Below are positions 1 through 10,688 of a stretch of DNA of 64,000 nucleotides, one piece after another; position 1 is the stretch's first letter; each line of letters starts with the position of its first letter. The stretch lies in the NCBI GenBank assembly GCA_963971535.1, contig OZ020594.1:117711127-117775126 (forward strand), written 5' to 3'. Position numbers and translations under genes: made by a program. This DNA comes from Notolepis coatsorum (Eukaryota > Chordata > Actinopteri > Aulopiformes > Paralepididae). Under the pieces are notes generated by a model, which was not told the origin of the DNA, did not search any database, and saw only the letters and a program-made list of their open reading frames with translations.

Positions 1-147
1 TGTTTTTGAACTGTATCAAAGGCTTTTGACAAATCTACAAAGAGGGCAGCACAGTGTTTCTTCTTATCTAATTCTGAGATCATATCATTTGTAACCAGAG
101 TGATGGCTGATGTAGTACTGTGTTTGGCTCTAAAACCACATATAAAA
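1..147 (-). mobile_element. LINE R reverse-transcriptase fragment
   Basis: Read on the minus strand, this edge fragment translates without a stop into the middle of a non-LTR reverse transcriptase. Visible blocks are GFRAKHSTTSAI, then HCAALFVDLSKAFDTV, which carries the first catalytic aspartate region. It continues off the left edge. The same wording recurs in the degraded copy at 20,760-21,260, so both belong to one family, which I call R. By pattern it is a fish CR1/Rex1-like LINE; the clade name is an inference. Confidence 0.75.
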
Positions 148-187
148 ACATTACATTTACAATAAAATAAAGAACAAAAAATACTCA

Positions 188-654
188 TCAATTTTCATCA
201 CAAGTCATCGACTTCGGGGTCCATACAGGGCAATATAAATCAGTCAAAACATATGCAGCCAGATGTCCCTGCCTCAAAGTCATTAAGAATAACTTGAAAT
301 GCATCCAATGAGACCACCTACCAAAGATGTGGATAATTAGTAGAGGGAGCAACATACTTAAACCCCCTGTTTCCCAATCCAGTACGGGCTTTAGGGACAG
401 ATGGTATGAATAAGACAATAACTTCCCATACATTTTTAAAGAATGTAGATCCATAGGTATGATGGAAGCAACCCCAGAATAGCCTTATAAATAAAAAATA
501 TGCCAATGGTTAAGTATGGGTGGACAAGGCAGACCATCCAACCCAAACATGCAAAGAGCCATGGTGAGTAAGGCGGAGCTACAATATGTTAGATCCTTGC
601 ACATTTGTAAAATGCCCATCCCATGTTTGAGCTCACTAACCTGGCGTATTCCCT
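188..654 (-). mobile_element. LINE reverse-transcriptase C-terminal fragment
   Basis: Minus-strand pieces in two frames give HWHIF followed by KAILGLLPSYL, a phrase typical of the region after the polymerase domain in fish CR1/Rex-like LINEs. Stops and frameshifts are frequent, so it is a fossil. In minus order this C-terminal piece precedes the RT core at 1-147, so the two cannot be one simple copy. A TTAA-type element abuts its upstream side at 655. Confidence 0.55.
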
Positions 655-1987
655 TTAACTCATTGACTGCCACGCTGTTTTTCCATCTTTACTCCCTGGG
701 TTTCCATCTTTACTCCCTGGGGCCAGCGGTATTGACCATTTTCATGATGTTTGCGGACCCATCGTATATTCTATATTTAGCTATGGAGACAATAGTACGG
801 CTCATTTGAGAGGCACTATTTATACTCAAACAGGCTCTCGCCTGAAACCCATATTACTGCCAGGTCAAAGGTAAACACGACCATATGTTTCTTCACAAAG
901 CCATCGGGGGGGGGGGGGGGTCGTTTTCTGACACTGCGATCATTACAAAAGCATGTTTTATGATGGGGTTCGGTAAAATAGACGTTACCTTTGTCAGCAG
1001 GTACTCCACTCTCGCTCCAAGTGTCTTGGATCAGAACAGGATCAATACATATAACGTTAGGTGGCCCTCATCCGTTGTCTTCTTCTTCATCATTTCCAAT
1101 AGTTCGCTCGCCATTGCATTGCAGGCTACTATTGTGTGCTCGGGCCAGACTATACCACGGAGCCCAATGGGTTTCCTCATCGGCCGGTGTGACTATAGTA
1201 TTTTTATGATTTACCAGAAGTGTTGAGTCCAACATAGTCTGGTGAAAAACGCACCTTATCATCCATAATCATCATCCATATCATCCGTTTTGTCTTCTTC
1301 TTCATAATATCCAATAGTTTGCTCTAGGCGATCGCCATTGTCGAACGTTAGTTGGCTGTAGTTTGCTCACTGCTGCTCGCTCCCTAGTGCTTTGGGTGCT
1401 GTGGGGCGGCCCCACACTAAACTGGCCCATGCAATTCAAAAGGTAGGAGTAGTGATGCACCGATGTGAAAATTGTGGCCGATAACCGATATTAATATTGC
1501 TGTTCTGGCCGGTACCGATATTTACCGATGTCGATATCTCTGTATAGAAAACACTTTTTTATGATAATCAAATGAAGAGCTATTTTCCAAAACGCATAAT
1601 CTTTTTACTTTTGTAACTTATTTTCAGAAATTACTGATATTTTGAAACTATTTAAGGCCAAAACATGTAAAAAGAAAAGAAACTAAGTAAATCTTGATAT
1701 CGGACCGATACCGATGTGTAAAAAAAACTGCCATATCGGCCGATATTATATCGGCGGCCGATATATCGTGCATCACTAGGTAGGAGATACTGCCACCTGT
1801 CGGGATTCGATCGTCATTGCAATTATAACATAGCCAGAGGTCCCAGGCACACTCACAAAGGCCTGCACGAGTGTTTAGAATAATAATAATGAAAAAAAGG
1901 AATGGAAAACGAGATATCTCGTTATTGGCGCTCAAGCGTTGGCTGTCAGAAACGAGATATCTAATTTTTGGTGCTCAATGAGTTTAA
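655..1987. mobile_element. Non-autonomous TTAA-type DNA transposon
   Basis: The element is bounded by TTAA at 655-658 and 1984-1987. Its ends are inverted: the left begins TTAACTCATTGACTGCCAC and the right end reads TTAAACTCATTGAGCACC on the opposite strand. Near the right end lies a palindrome AACGAGATATCTCGTT, with half of it repeated about 35 bp later. No transposase reading frame is present. TTAA target duplication is known for piggyBac and Kolobok elements; which one applies here is open. A hAT-type MITE is nested inside. A second related element is at 28,792-29,699. Confidence 0.65.
1450..1778. mobile_element. hAT-like MITE nested in TTAA element
   Basis: The sequence has inverted ends TAGTGATGCACCGAT and ATATCGTGCATCACTA and is flanked by an exact 8-bp duplication GGTAGGAG (1442-1449 and 1779-1786). 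The interior is rich in CCGATA/TATCGG motifs. Eight-base duplications and short inverted ends are the hallmark of hAT transposition. There is no coding capacity. Confidence 0.85.
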
Positions 1988-2450
1988 GAGGGTACAGTAC
2001 ATTATACAAAAATAATATAGAAACAGAAAAGTTAAGCATTTAAATAATTTGGTTGGCTATTATAGATTTAAACTGACCAATGGATACTCAAGTATTGAGT
2101 TTAAAGTGCTTTGCAAAAGTGTCCATGTGTCTGGGGCACAGACGCTAAAAGCAGATTTTCCTAATTCAGTGCAAACTCTGGGGACCTTAAGTGGCTTTAT
2201 AGTAGAAGCAGCAGCATGTCTATAAACTGTGTCCATAATCCAAAACAGAAATAGCTTCAACAACCCTCCTTCTGCTAAGCATGGGAAAATAGGTTTTGTT
2301 TCTGTACAAAAGCCAACCTTCTGTCGCAGATTACATGCAATGTTATCTACAAGTTTTCAAGTTTCTTTAATAGTTGTCATACAGAAGTACAGAATACTTT
2401 TATACAAAATGCTTCTTACTGTTACGCTCCAGAGACTGTGCTAGACAAGA
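1988..2450 (-). mobile_element. LINE R 3' end (C-terminal fragment)
   Basis: Minus-strand translation gives NLRQKVGF, then VLDYG in an adjacent frame, then VPRVCTELGKSAFS and APDTW. These are the closing blocks of the same fish LINE family as at 10,568 and 12,695. Compared with the family pattern, the stretch between STIKPL and VPRV is missing. Several frameshifts show decay. The non-coding 3' end reaches the TTAA element at 1987. Confidence 0.6.
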
Positions 2451-2816
2451 TAAGTATGAAATAACATAGTATAGCATGTAAATTAGAAGTAAAAAAATGA
2501 GGTCACAGTGTTCAGTATAGACATATGTACAATGTTCGATGCAGAATAGACGTAACTGGGTTACCATATAATATACAATATACTATGCAGTGTACTAATA
2601 TATACAATACTATATAGTGCAAAGCAGAAATGGGATGAGGTACAATTTACAGTAAGGTGTACAAGTTGTAGTGCAAATCCTTTATCAATAAATATAAAGT
2701 GTGTTTAGGTGATCTAAAGTGTGGAGAGTGGGTGCTGCAGTGTGTTGTTTGTTTAAAGTGAGTGTGTGCGTGTGGATGTGTGTGCTGTGTGCATTTGATG
2801 GTTGTTGTATAGTGTT
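2451..2816 (-). mobile_element. LINE Z (minus copy), 3' UTR part
   Basis: This AT-rich stretch is the 3' untranslated part of a LINE whose coding end lies at 10,443-10,562. The two parts were separated by the 7.6-kb hAT insertion at 2817-10434. Joining them around the single target site ATAGTGTT gives an order matching the plus-strand copy at 20,290-20,480, including the GT-rich stretch after the stop codon. The left boundary is approximate. Confidence 0.6.
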
Positions 2817-3059
2817 TAGGGCTGTCTTAAATACTTCGAAGCTTCGTTCGATGGCACAAGCTTCGAACATTAAAAAATAAATCGAAGTAAAAAAAAAAAG
2901 AAAAAATTCAAAAAAAGAATTTCATTTTTATTTTATTTTTTACTTCGGTGTGTGTGTGTGTGTGCATGGGGCCATTGGGTGGGGCCGGGGGACAAATATA
3001 CTGGAGGAAAGTAACCCAGCTCAGCACTGCCCAAATTATATCATCACTATTGCCTGTTT

Positions 3060-3440
3060 GAAGGATATCATCCTCAAACACATATACACCACCTACACGC
3101 CTATTCTCAGTCCTTGCCCCACAATGGTGGAATGAACTACCCACCCCAGTTAGGACAGCCGAATCCCGTCCAATCTTTCGCCGTCGACTAAAGACGCACT
3201 TCTTCAACCATTATCTGAAATAAAATTAAAAAGATAAAATAAAAAAAATCTAACCCTAACTAACCTTACTGTCATGCACTTGTCCTAATAAACTAACCTA
3301 CACTGTAACACGCAACACTTTGATGAATATTGTTACTCAGCTGATAGAGTTGTATCCTTCCTGATGACCTGTCGTACAGAACTTGTAAGTCGCTTTGGAT
3401 AAAAGCGTCAGCTAAATGACTAAATGTAAATGTGAATGTA
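3060..3440 (+). mobile_element. 5'-truncated L2-clade LINE, 3' end
   Basis: The plus strand encodes the last residues of an L2 polyprotein, LAPQWWNELPTPVRTAES and RRRLKTHFFNHYLK, ending at the TAA at 3221-3223. The 3' tail carries the stem-loop-like GGATAAAAGCGTCAGCTAAA and TGTAAA-type repeats known from eel/fish L2 elements. Everything upstream of about 3060 is missing, the usual outcome of incomplete reverse transcription. Confidence 0.8.
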
Positions 3441-3463
3441 AATGCCTTGTAGAATTCCACACA

Positions 3464-3849
<386 letters not shown>

Positions 3850-3962
3850 TTTATAAAGCACCTTTCATACATGTCATGTAGCTCAAAGTGCTGTACACAA
3901 ACATAGGCATATATAACGATAAAAGCAATATAGTCACAGTGATCAGTTAAGATCAATGTTTA

Positions 3963-3963
3963 A

Positions 3964-4019
<56 letters not shown>
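3963..4019. repeat. (AAT)n microsatellite
   Basis: A perfect trinucleotide repeat of about 57 bp. It interrupts a sequence that is otherwise shared with 9225-9365. Confidence 0.97.
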
Positions 4020-4020
<1 letters not shown>

Positions 4021-4216
4021 GTAAAAATGAAAATAACGTAAAAATGAAAACATGAAAACAGTCATTTGCTTACCAGTTTGGGAGAACAGGTCCGCACAAA
4101 CATGTCCGCTCAGTAGCAACCGGAAGTAGGAAATGCACTAAACCAATGCACTTGTACGGTAGGTAGCAATGTTAGCTCTTATAACGCTAGTGTAGTTACG
4201 TTTTTATTAGTGGTCA

Positions 4217-4545
4217 GAGTTGGGTCCACAGGACTTATCCAAGCCCCATGGATCCATCAGTGGCCGTGTATTGTGTGCGTATGTACCCGTTCCCTCATGT
4301 GGTCAGTGGCCAGAGTTGGGTCCACAGGACTTATCCAAGCCCCATGGATCCATCAGTGGCCGCGTATTGTGTGCGTATGTACCCGTTGCCTCATCTAAAG
4401 AGTTGGGTCCATAAGACTTATCCAAGCCTTACGGATCCATCAGTGGTCGTGTATTGTGTGCGTATGTACCCGTTCCTTCATCTAAAAAGTTGGGTCCACA
4501 AGGCTTATCCTAGCCTCATGGATCCATCAGGTTTTTCCAAGCCAT
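4217..4545. repeat. Minisatellite, four units of 86-97 bp
   Basis: The phrase AGTTGGGTCCA starts units at 4217, 4314, 4400 and 4487. Each unit includes GGATCCATCAGTGG and GTGTGCGTATGTACCCGTT; the last is cut short. It lies immediately beyond the stop codon of the minus-strand L2-like LINE, so it may be part of that element's 3' UTR. Confidence 0.9.
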
Positions 4546-4547
4546 AG

Positions 4548-6181
4548 CTATTTGTAAGCTAGACTGTATAGGTACGTTTTTAATTTTCCTTTAAAAATGT
4601 GTATGGAGCTGGCGTTTCTGATGTGTGTTGGTAGTGTGTTCCATAGTTTTGGGGCATAGTTGGCAAATGCCATACTTCCTATCCTCTTTTGGTTTCTGGG
4701 CGTGTCTAGTAAACCTGTAGTGGATGACCGTAGCGTTCTTGAGGGCAGATAACTAACTAGGGAATTTGCTATGTATTTTGGGCCTTGCTCATTAAGAGCT
4801 TTATATGTTAGGAAAAGGACCTTAAAATCAATTCTATGAGTTATTGGAAGCCAGTGCAGAGTGGCTAGGACTGGAGTGATATGTTCTCTTCTCCTTGTAT
4901 GAGTTAGTAATCGAGCTGCAGAGTTTTGGATAAGCTGAAGCTTCCCAATGGTTGCTTTGGGAAGACCAGTGAACAGTGCATTACAATAGTCAAGCCGACT
5001 TGATACAAAAGCATGAATAAGTGTCTCTGCATCCTTTTTATTTACGAAAGGTCTTACTTTCGCTATGTTTCTTAGGTGGAAGAATGACGTTTTCATGGCC
5101 TTATTTATATGAGACTTAAAGGTCAGGTCTGAGTCCAAGATGACACCTAGGCTTGTAACCTCAGTCTTTACATAGGATGACAGACTCCCCAGGTTTTCAC
5201 ACAGCACTTCCCTTTTCGCTTTTGGGCCGATCAATAGGATTTCGGTCTTGCTTTCGTTTAATTTTAGGAAGTTATTGTTCATCCACTTGTTTATCGCTAA
5301 CAGACAATTTGTAATGGACTGTATGGCTGTAGTATTATTTGGTTCTGCGGAGATATATAGTTGTGTATCATCAGCATAACTATGGAAGCATACATTGTGG
5401 TCTCGAATGATGTCCCCGAGGGGCAGCATATATAGTGAGAAGAGTAATGGACCAAGGCAGCTTCCTTGTGCAACTCCAAAGCTGCTGTCATGTTCCTCGG
5501 ATACATTGTCTCCAAGCTTAACATAGAACCTTCTCCCCTTAATGTACAGTATGTTATGAGCCAATTTAGTACATGATCGGAAAAGCCAACCAGTCTTTCA
5601 AGACGACTGATCAAGATATTATGGTCAATCGTATCGAACGCTGCACTAAGGTCCAATAGGACAAGAATTGAGACTTTGCCAGCATCGGAGTTTAGCCTGA
5701 GGTCGCTAACTATTTTAGTAAGGGCAGTTTCAGTGCTGTGATTTGTTCTGAAACCTGATTGTAATTCCTCCATGATGTTATTATCTTTGAGAAAGGAGTT
5801 TATTTGTACTGAGACTATCTTTTCTAATATCTTGCTGATAAATGGAAGGTTCGATATTGGCCTATAGCTTTTTAGTTCGTTTACATCTAAGTTTGTTTTC
5901 TTTAGTAGTGGTTTTACTACAGCCGTTTTAAATGCATCTGGAAAAGTGCCTGTTTGAAGCGACATATTTATGATTTCAAGGACATGATTTGAGACACTAT
6001 CGAACACCCGCTTGAGAAATGCTGTTGGTATAGGATCGAGGCAGGAGGTGGCGGAATTACACTCAGAGACAATCTTACAGAGGTCAAGTAATGTAATACA
6101 TGTGAATTCCCCCATAGTTATCTCAGGTGGGTTTTCACTCACAGCCAGATCTATATCAGAGGTAATGCTTGCTCTAATCAA
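4548..6181 (-). pseudogene. L2-like LINE ORF2, reverse transcriptase part
   Basis: This is the polymerase half of an L2/CR1-group LINE in two overlapping minus frames (6181 to about 5550, then 5564 to 4548), so there is at least one frameshift near 5550. Motifs in order are SYRPISNLP, LQSGFRTNHSTETAL, LVLLDLSAAFDTIDH, then [13 protein letters not shown], the catalytic [11 protein letters not shown], and the C-terminal [13 protein letters not shown] and APKLWNTLP. In living elements this enzyme copies LINE RNA into chromosomal DNA. GVAQGS replaces the usual GVPQGS. With the endonuclease part at 6216-7475 and ORF1 at 7539-9088 it forms one nearly full-length but inactive copy inside the hAT element 2817-10434. 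Confidence 0.9.
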
Positions 6182-6215
6182 TGATATTTTTTCATTAAAG
6201 AAAACTGCGAACTCT

Positions 6216-7475
6216 TCACATTTTGTGGCTGATTGCTGCGGTATATGGGGGGGGTGGTATGTTAATCAGCCGGTCGATGGTGGAAAAAAGTACCCTGGAG
6301 TTACCCATATTTTCTGAGATCATTTTGGAAAAATATTCCTTTCTCGCAAGTTGTATTGCCTTATTGTATGCGCCCATGGCGTCTTTGTATAAATTAAAGT
6401 GAGCTGTGAGTTTGAATTTCCTCCATTTTCGCTCGGCTATCCTACATTTTCTCTTGTTATCTTTAACATTGGTTTTATTTAACCATGGAGAGATTCTATC
6501 AGTTTTTACCTTTTTAACCTTCAGAGGGGCAACAGTATCTAACACTGTTGACAAGGTGCTGTGGAAGTTTTGCACTTTCTGATTTAAGGAGGATTCACTG
6601 CATTGGTCATATGATTTCATCATACTAGAGAATTTTGCTTCAGCTCTAGCGTCCAGAAGCCTTCTGTGAACTAGGAATTCGCTTCTGGTCTTATGTAATA
6701 TTAGGCTTGTACCATAGAACACACAATAATGGTCAGAAATTGGAATTTGTTTTACTGATACATTCTCAATGTTTAGCCCTGTTGTTATTAGTAGGTCCAG
6801 AGTGTTGCCATGTTGGTGGGTGGCCTCGTGAACATGTTGCATCAGTCCAAAACTGTCCAGTAGGTTCAGAAACTCACAACCCCTGGGGTCATCCTTTTTG
6901 TTGATATGAATGTTTAGATCTCCATTAAGAATGATTCTATCATACCTGGTAATGCAGATCGATATGAGTTCTGAAAATTCCTGTATGAAGAGTGGCGAGT
7001 ACCTTGGTGGTTGATACAATGTCACACATACTACTGGCATTTCTGTTTTCAATACAATAGCAAGGTATTCAAATGATAAAAATTTTCCCAGGTCAATATC
7101 ACTGCACACAAATTGAGTGGAGATGATTGCTGCTATTCCGCCTCCCCTCCCACTCTGTCTGTTTGATTGATAGAATTTAAAATTGGAAGGGCAGGTCTCA
7201 ATCAGTGTTGCTACACCAGTGATGTTGTCTAGCCATGTCTCTACTAAAAACATACAATGTACACCATGTTTTACTATGAGTTCATTTATCAGAAATGATT
7301 TTTGTTTCAGCGCTCTAACGTTGAACAGTGCTAGTTTTAGCTGTACGGGTTCTGTAGTGGGGCGTGAGATAGTCTGTGGTTGAATACTGATATTGATAAG
7401 GTTCGATTTACATATGGGACGTGATAATGAGTAATTGATTAGTCTTTTGGTGATCAGAATCGGGATGACACTCAA
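6216..7475 (-). pseudogene. L2-like LINE ORF2, AP-endonuclease part
   Basis: About 420 residues in one minus frame. The apurinic endonuclease-like domain fills the first 270 or so: LFNVRAL, the metal-binding ETW, GRGGGIAA, LYQPPRYS, NGDLNIHI, NTLDLLITTG and the closing ISDHYCVF. This domain nicks target DNA to prime reverse transcription. The linker that follows is basic and runs toward the polymerase, but the frame ends at 6216 and resumes in another frame at 6181, so the polyprotein is broken. The gap to ORF1 is about 60 bp, as in two-ORF L2 elements. Confidence 0.88.
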
Positions 7476-7538
7476 CGTGTTTCTTTGTAGCTTAGGCTGC
7501 TTCTGTATATAGTCTACAGAGCTAGATATGGTTGGTTG

Positions 7539-9088
7539 TCAGGCCAGTGATGCTACACTTTGTATGACGTTATGTATTAGCACATTTACCCCTGATATGT
7601 TTGGATGGATGCCATCGGGTCTGTAATGGTCTTTCCTGGACCAGAGCAGATCAAAGTTATTTATATAGCAAAGTCCTATAGTAGTACAGTAGGTCTGTAG
7701 CCATTTGTGCAACCAGAACAGACGGCTAAATCGCTCAGATCCACGACCTATGGATGGAATGGGGCCAGACACAATGCATATTTTACCCAGGCTTTCAATA
7801 GTGAGTATTAGTGATTCAAAGTCAGATTGGAGTTTAGCGGATTGTCTAGCCATTACGTCATTTGCTCCGATATGAATGATAACGGTGTGGGCGGACGGAT
7901 ATCTGTCGATGATTTCGGGAGTACACTCAAGTAAGTCAGTAACTTTTAAACCGGAAAAACAATATGTAATGCCGTGGGGTATTTGCAAAAACCTGGTGAT
8001 GGAATCTCCGATGAGTAGGATCTCTGGCTGTTCATGGATGCATTCCCCGTCGTAGATGGCCAGGTTTCTATGGTGAAAAGCCGCAGGAGTAGCGTCTGCA
8101 TTGTTGGCGGGGTTTGATGGTTGGTCGGGCAGCAGCGCCGTGTGGAGGGGCTCGTTCACAGCGGCATTTCTATCGATAACACTCGCCGTTTGAATGATCA
8201 TACTGGCATGGGCTGCAGAGCACCGCAGACGAGGACGTTTAAACTTTGGGGAGTCGGACCCATCGCGTGAGTCTGGGGAATTTGGCGATGCGAGAGCAAA
8301 CGGGGCAGAGCGCTTTCTGCTCCGGGTTGCAGCTATATTTCCATGGTTGAGTCGTGAGCTGGAGAGGGCCGCCGTCCTGGCAGCTTCGCTTGGAGCCTGG
8401 CTAGTAGCTAGGCTAGTAGCTAGCATCGGATAGTCTTTGAGCAAAGCTACAGTACTAGCAGCAGGAGACGGAAACGAGGGAGAGCCTAGGAGGCTGGGAT
8501 CATTACAAAGAGGATTGAATCGGTTTGATAGTTGGGCCTAACAAAATTAATAGTTGGTTTCAGGTTGGTTGTCAGTTTGGCCATGGGTAGGTAGGGAATT
8601 TATTTTATTTTATTTTTTTATTTTATTCTTTCCCACGGCGACTATGGATAGGGAATTTCTTTATTTAATTAAAATGTTCACACAACATGGATGCATGTAC
8701 TCTGCCAGCATGTTTAATATCCATAATACTAAATGTTTGACTAAGATTTCTATGAAACTTTATTAAAAAAAAAAAAAAAAAAAAAAAAATTTATATAATT
8801 TTTTCTAAAAACTCATAAAATATATTGGGTCGCACCTAAATCGGCAGGGTCGGTCGGCAACCTGAAACCAACTATTAATTTTGTTAGGCCCTGAGGTGAA
8901 TCAACGGGATCATATAGAGGAAGGGAGAGCTTCCTTCGGCCCCTCACCACTGTCGCCCAGGAGGGACTACTGGTGCATCCTGCCTCCGCTTGTTCCATGC
9001 TAGCCAGCCTGGACATGAGCTCCGTTTGACGCTTGAGAAGATCCATTACTAGTATCTCGATCCAGTTCCGTTCGCATTTCTGCGACAT
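7539..9088 (-). pseudogene. LINE ORF1 with SGNH hydrolase domain, split by a MITE
   Basis: ORF1 starts with ATG at 9088 (MSQKCERNW) and its first 67 or so residues include a heptad-like stretch. It is then interrupted by the foldback MITE at 8534-8891 and resumes in frame down to 7539. The second half contains an SGNH/GDSL-type esterase: block I LIGDSIT (nucleophile Ser), a Gly in FSGLKV, block III HIGANDV and block V RPDGIHPN with the Asp and His of the triad. Esterase-type ORF1 proteins are established for fish CR1/L2 LINEs; their role in transposition is unclear. Apart from the insertion the hydrolase half is uninterrupted. Confidence 0.85.
8534..8891. mobile_element. 358-bp MITE with 34-bp inverted ends in LINE ORF1
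   Basis: A perfect 34-bp inverted repeat bounds the segment: GGGCCTAACAAAATTAATAG at 8534 and its complement ending at 8891. The middle is AT-rich with an A26-type run near 8765. It splits the ORF1 reading frame of the surrounding LINE. I could not find a convincing target duplication, so the superfamily is open. Confidence 0.7.
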
Positions 9089-9224
9089 CTGACGTTGGAG
9101 CCATTTCCTCGAGGGAGTTTAGCACTGTGAGTACTGTAGCGTGTAGCTGTAGCTATGGCAACAACAAGCTCCGATAGCTTAGGTCACGTCCAGTAAAAAG
9201 TCACATAAAACCAATAAATCCAAC

Positions 9225-9365
9225 AGCATAAACGATAAGAGCAAAAGTCACTGTGATCAGTTAAGATCACTGGTTTAAAAAATGGTAGAAAGAAAGAAAA
9301 CAGTCTAAAGTTTGAAAGTTTGGGAGGTCCGCAAAAACACGTCCGTTCAGTAGCAACCGGAAGTG
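9225..9365. repeat. Direct repeat of 3905-4130
   Basis: The phrases AGTCACTGTGATCAGTTAAG, AGTTTGGGAGGTCCGC and CAGTAGCAACCGGAAGT occur here and, in the same order and orientation, at 3905-4130. The two copies lie on either side of the L2-like LINE (4217-9130). They may be 5' UTRs of two copies of that LINE, or two copies of an unrelated repeat. Confidence 0.6.
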
Positions 9366-9467
9366 TAGTGGATCCAACCAACTAACACACAGGAATACAT
9401 AAGAAAGAAAGATACTGGGATGAATAAACAAAATAGGAAATAAAATGTAGAAACGCATGCAATATTG

Positions 9468-9815
9468 TGGGGCGGCTTTGGCTCAGGGGTAGAGCGGGTC
9501 GTCCAATGATCGAAGGGTTGGTGGTTCGAATCCCGCTCAAGCCCATGTCCATCCCATCGCCGTTGTGTCCTTGGGCAAGACACTTAACCTACTTGCCTCG
9601 TATGATTGTGTATGCATGTGAATGAATGTTGGTGGTGGTCGGAGGGGCCGTAGGCGATGATTATTCGCCACGCTTCCGTGAGTCTGCCTCAGGGCAGCTC
9701 TGGCTGCAATTGTAGCTTACCACCACCGGTATGACTGTGTATGAACGAATAATGGACTCTGTGAAGCGCTCTGGGTCAGTGAAGAGCGCTATATAAATCC
9801 AAGTCATCATTATTC
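9468..9815 (+). mobile_element. tRNA-derived SINE
   Basis: The head reads GGCTCAGGGGTAGAG (polymerase III A box) and, about 45 bp later, GGTTCGAATCCCG (B box). The body contains GTCCTTGGGCAAGACACTTAA, a block shared by CORE/V-type vertebrate SINEs. The tail GAGCGCTATATAAATCCAAGT resembles a fish LINE 3' end, consistent with mobilisation by a LINE. The element looks fairly young because the promoter boxes are intact. Confidence 0.88.
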
Positions 9816-10290
9816 ATTATACATAAATAAATATGAATCTCCATATATGAAATAGAACATTTAGATAAGGTGCTACTGAGATGTTTTGGTGAGTTCTTTG
9901 TTTTTTTGTGGAAGTAGCCCTTCTTAAAAATGCATGAACATTCACTGATTATTGGTCTGTAGTGGAGTCTACAAGGTCTACATTGCCGGACCTTGTAGAC
10001 TGACATAATTCTGTGCATAGTTTAGTCTACACAGGCCATATTTCAAATAATCAAAATCTTACTTCCTTCATCTTAAACATTCTTGATTTGGGGGATTGGT
10101 AGTTCCCATGAAATCTGAAGTTGTTCAAACGACAACAGCGATCCACCTTGAATTAAATCACACAGCCGTGTTGGCTGTGTCACAGTCACGAAAGGGGCTA
10201 CTTAATTCATTAATCCAATCCACTTTATTTATAGAGCACATTTAAAAACAACAAAGTTTACCAAAGTGCTGTACAAGTCCCACAACATAA
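9816..10290. other. Repeat remnants, no gene
   Basis: There is no coding signal. A 13-bp inverted repeat (AGTCTACAAGGTC) with a 10-bp loop lies at 9966-10001. At 10155-10203 the phrase CACAGTCACGAAAGGGGCTA matches the end of the foldback element at 14009-14565. From 10205 to 10290 a minus-strand LINE 3' tail is visible (ATTTATAGAGCACATTTAAA). Confidence 0.6.
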
Positions 10291-10442
10291 GATAAAAAAA
10301 AGAAAAAAAAATATATATATTATTATATAAAAAAAATAATGAATACAATTTTTTTTAATTCGAAGCTTCGAATTAAAATCGAAGCTCGGCCCCGAAGCTT
10401 CGATTGCCAAAAAAAAATTCGAAGGTCAGCCCTAATAGTGTT

Positions 10443-10562
10443 TATTGTTCGTTGAGCAGCCTGATGGCCTGGGGATAGAAGCTTCTTCTGAGTCTTTCTG
10501 TGCTCGCCTTAAGACTCCGGTATCGCTTGCCTGACCGCAGCAGTTCAAAGAGGCAGTTGTTC
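10443..10562 (-). mobile_element. LINE Z (minus copy), C-terminal coding end
   Basis: Minus-strand translation gives NNCLFELLRSGKRYRSL and SFYPQAIRLLNEQ followed by a stop. This matches the plus copy at 12,881-20,745 (NNCLFALLQSGK). It is 5'-truncated at about 10,562, where it joins LINE R. The hAT insertion at 2817-10434 separates it from its 3' UTR. Confidence 0.75.
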
Positions 10563-10688
10563 GCCATGGCATTTAATTGTAAATTTCTGATCAAGCCAGA
10601 TGCCAAGGTATTTATATTCTTTAACTCTCAATAATAGACCCATTCACAGTAGATACAGTAAATGCAAATGATCACAGACAGTACCTTA

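Noticed and set aside
885-1226. 113-codon frame starting at a G-run
   Set aside because: It lies inside a TTAA-type non-autonomous element and has no recognisable domain or family conservation visible here.
9468-9560. A functional tRNA gene
   Set aside because: The A and B boxes are present, but the surrounding sequence continues into a SINE body and the cloverleaf arms do not pair well by eye.
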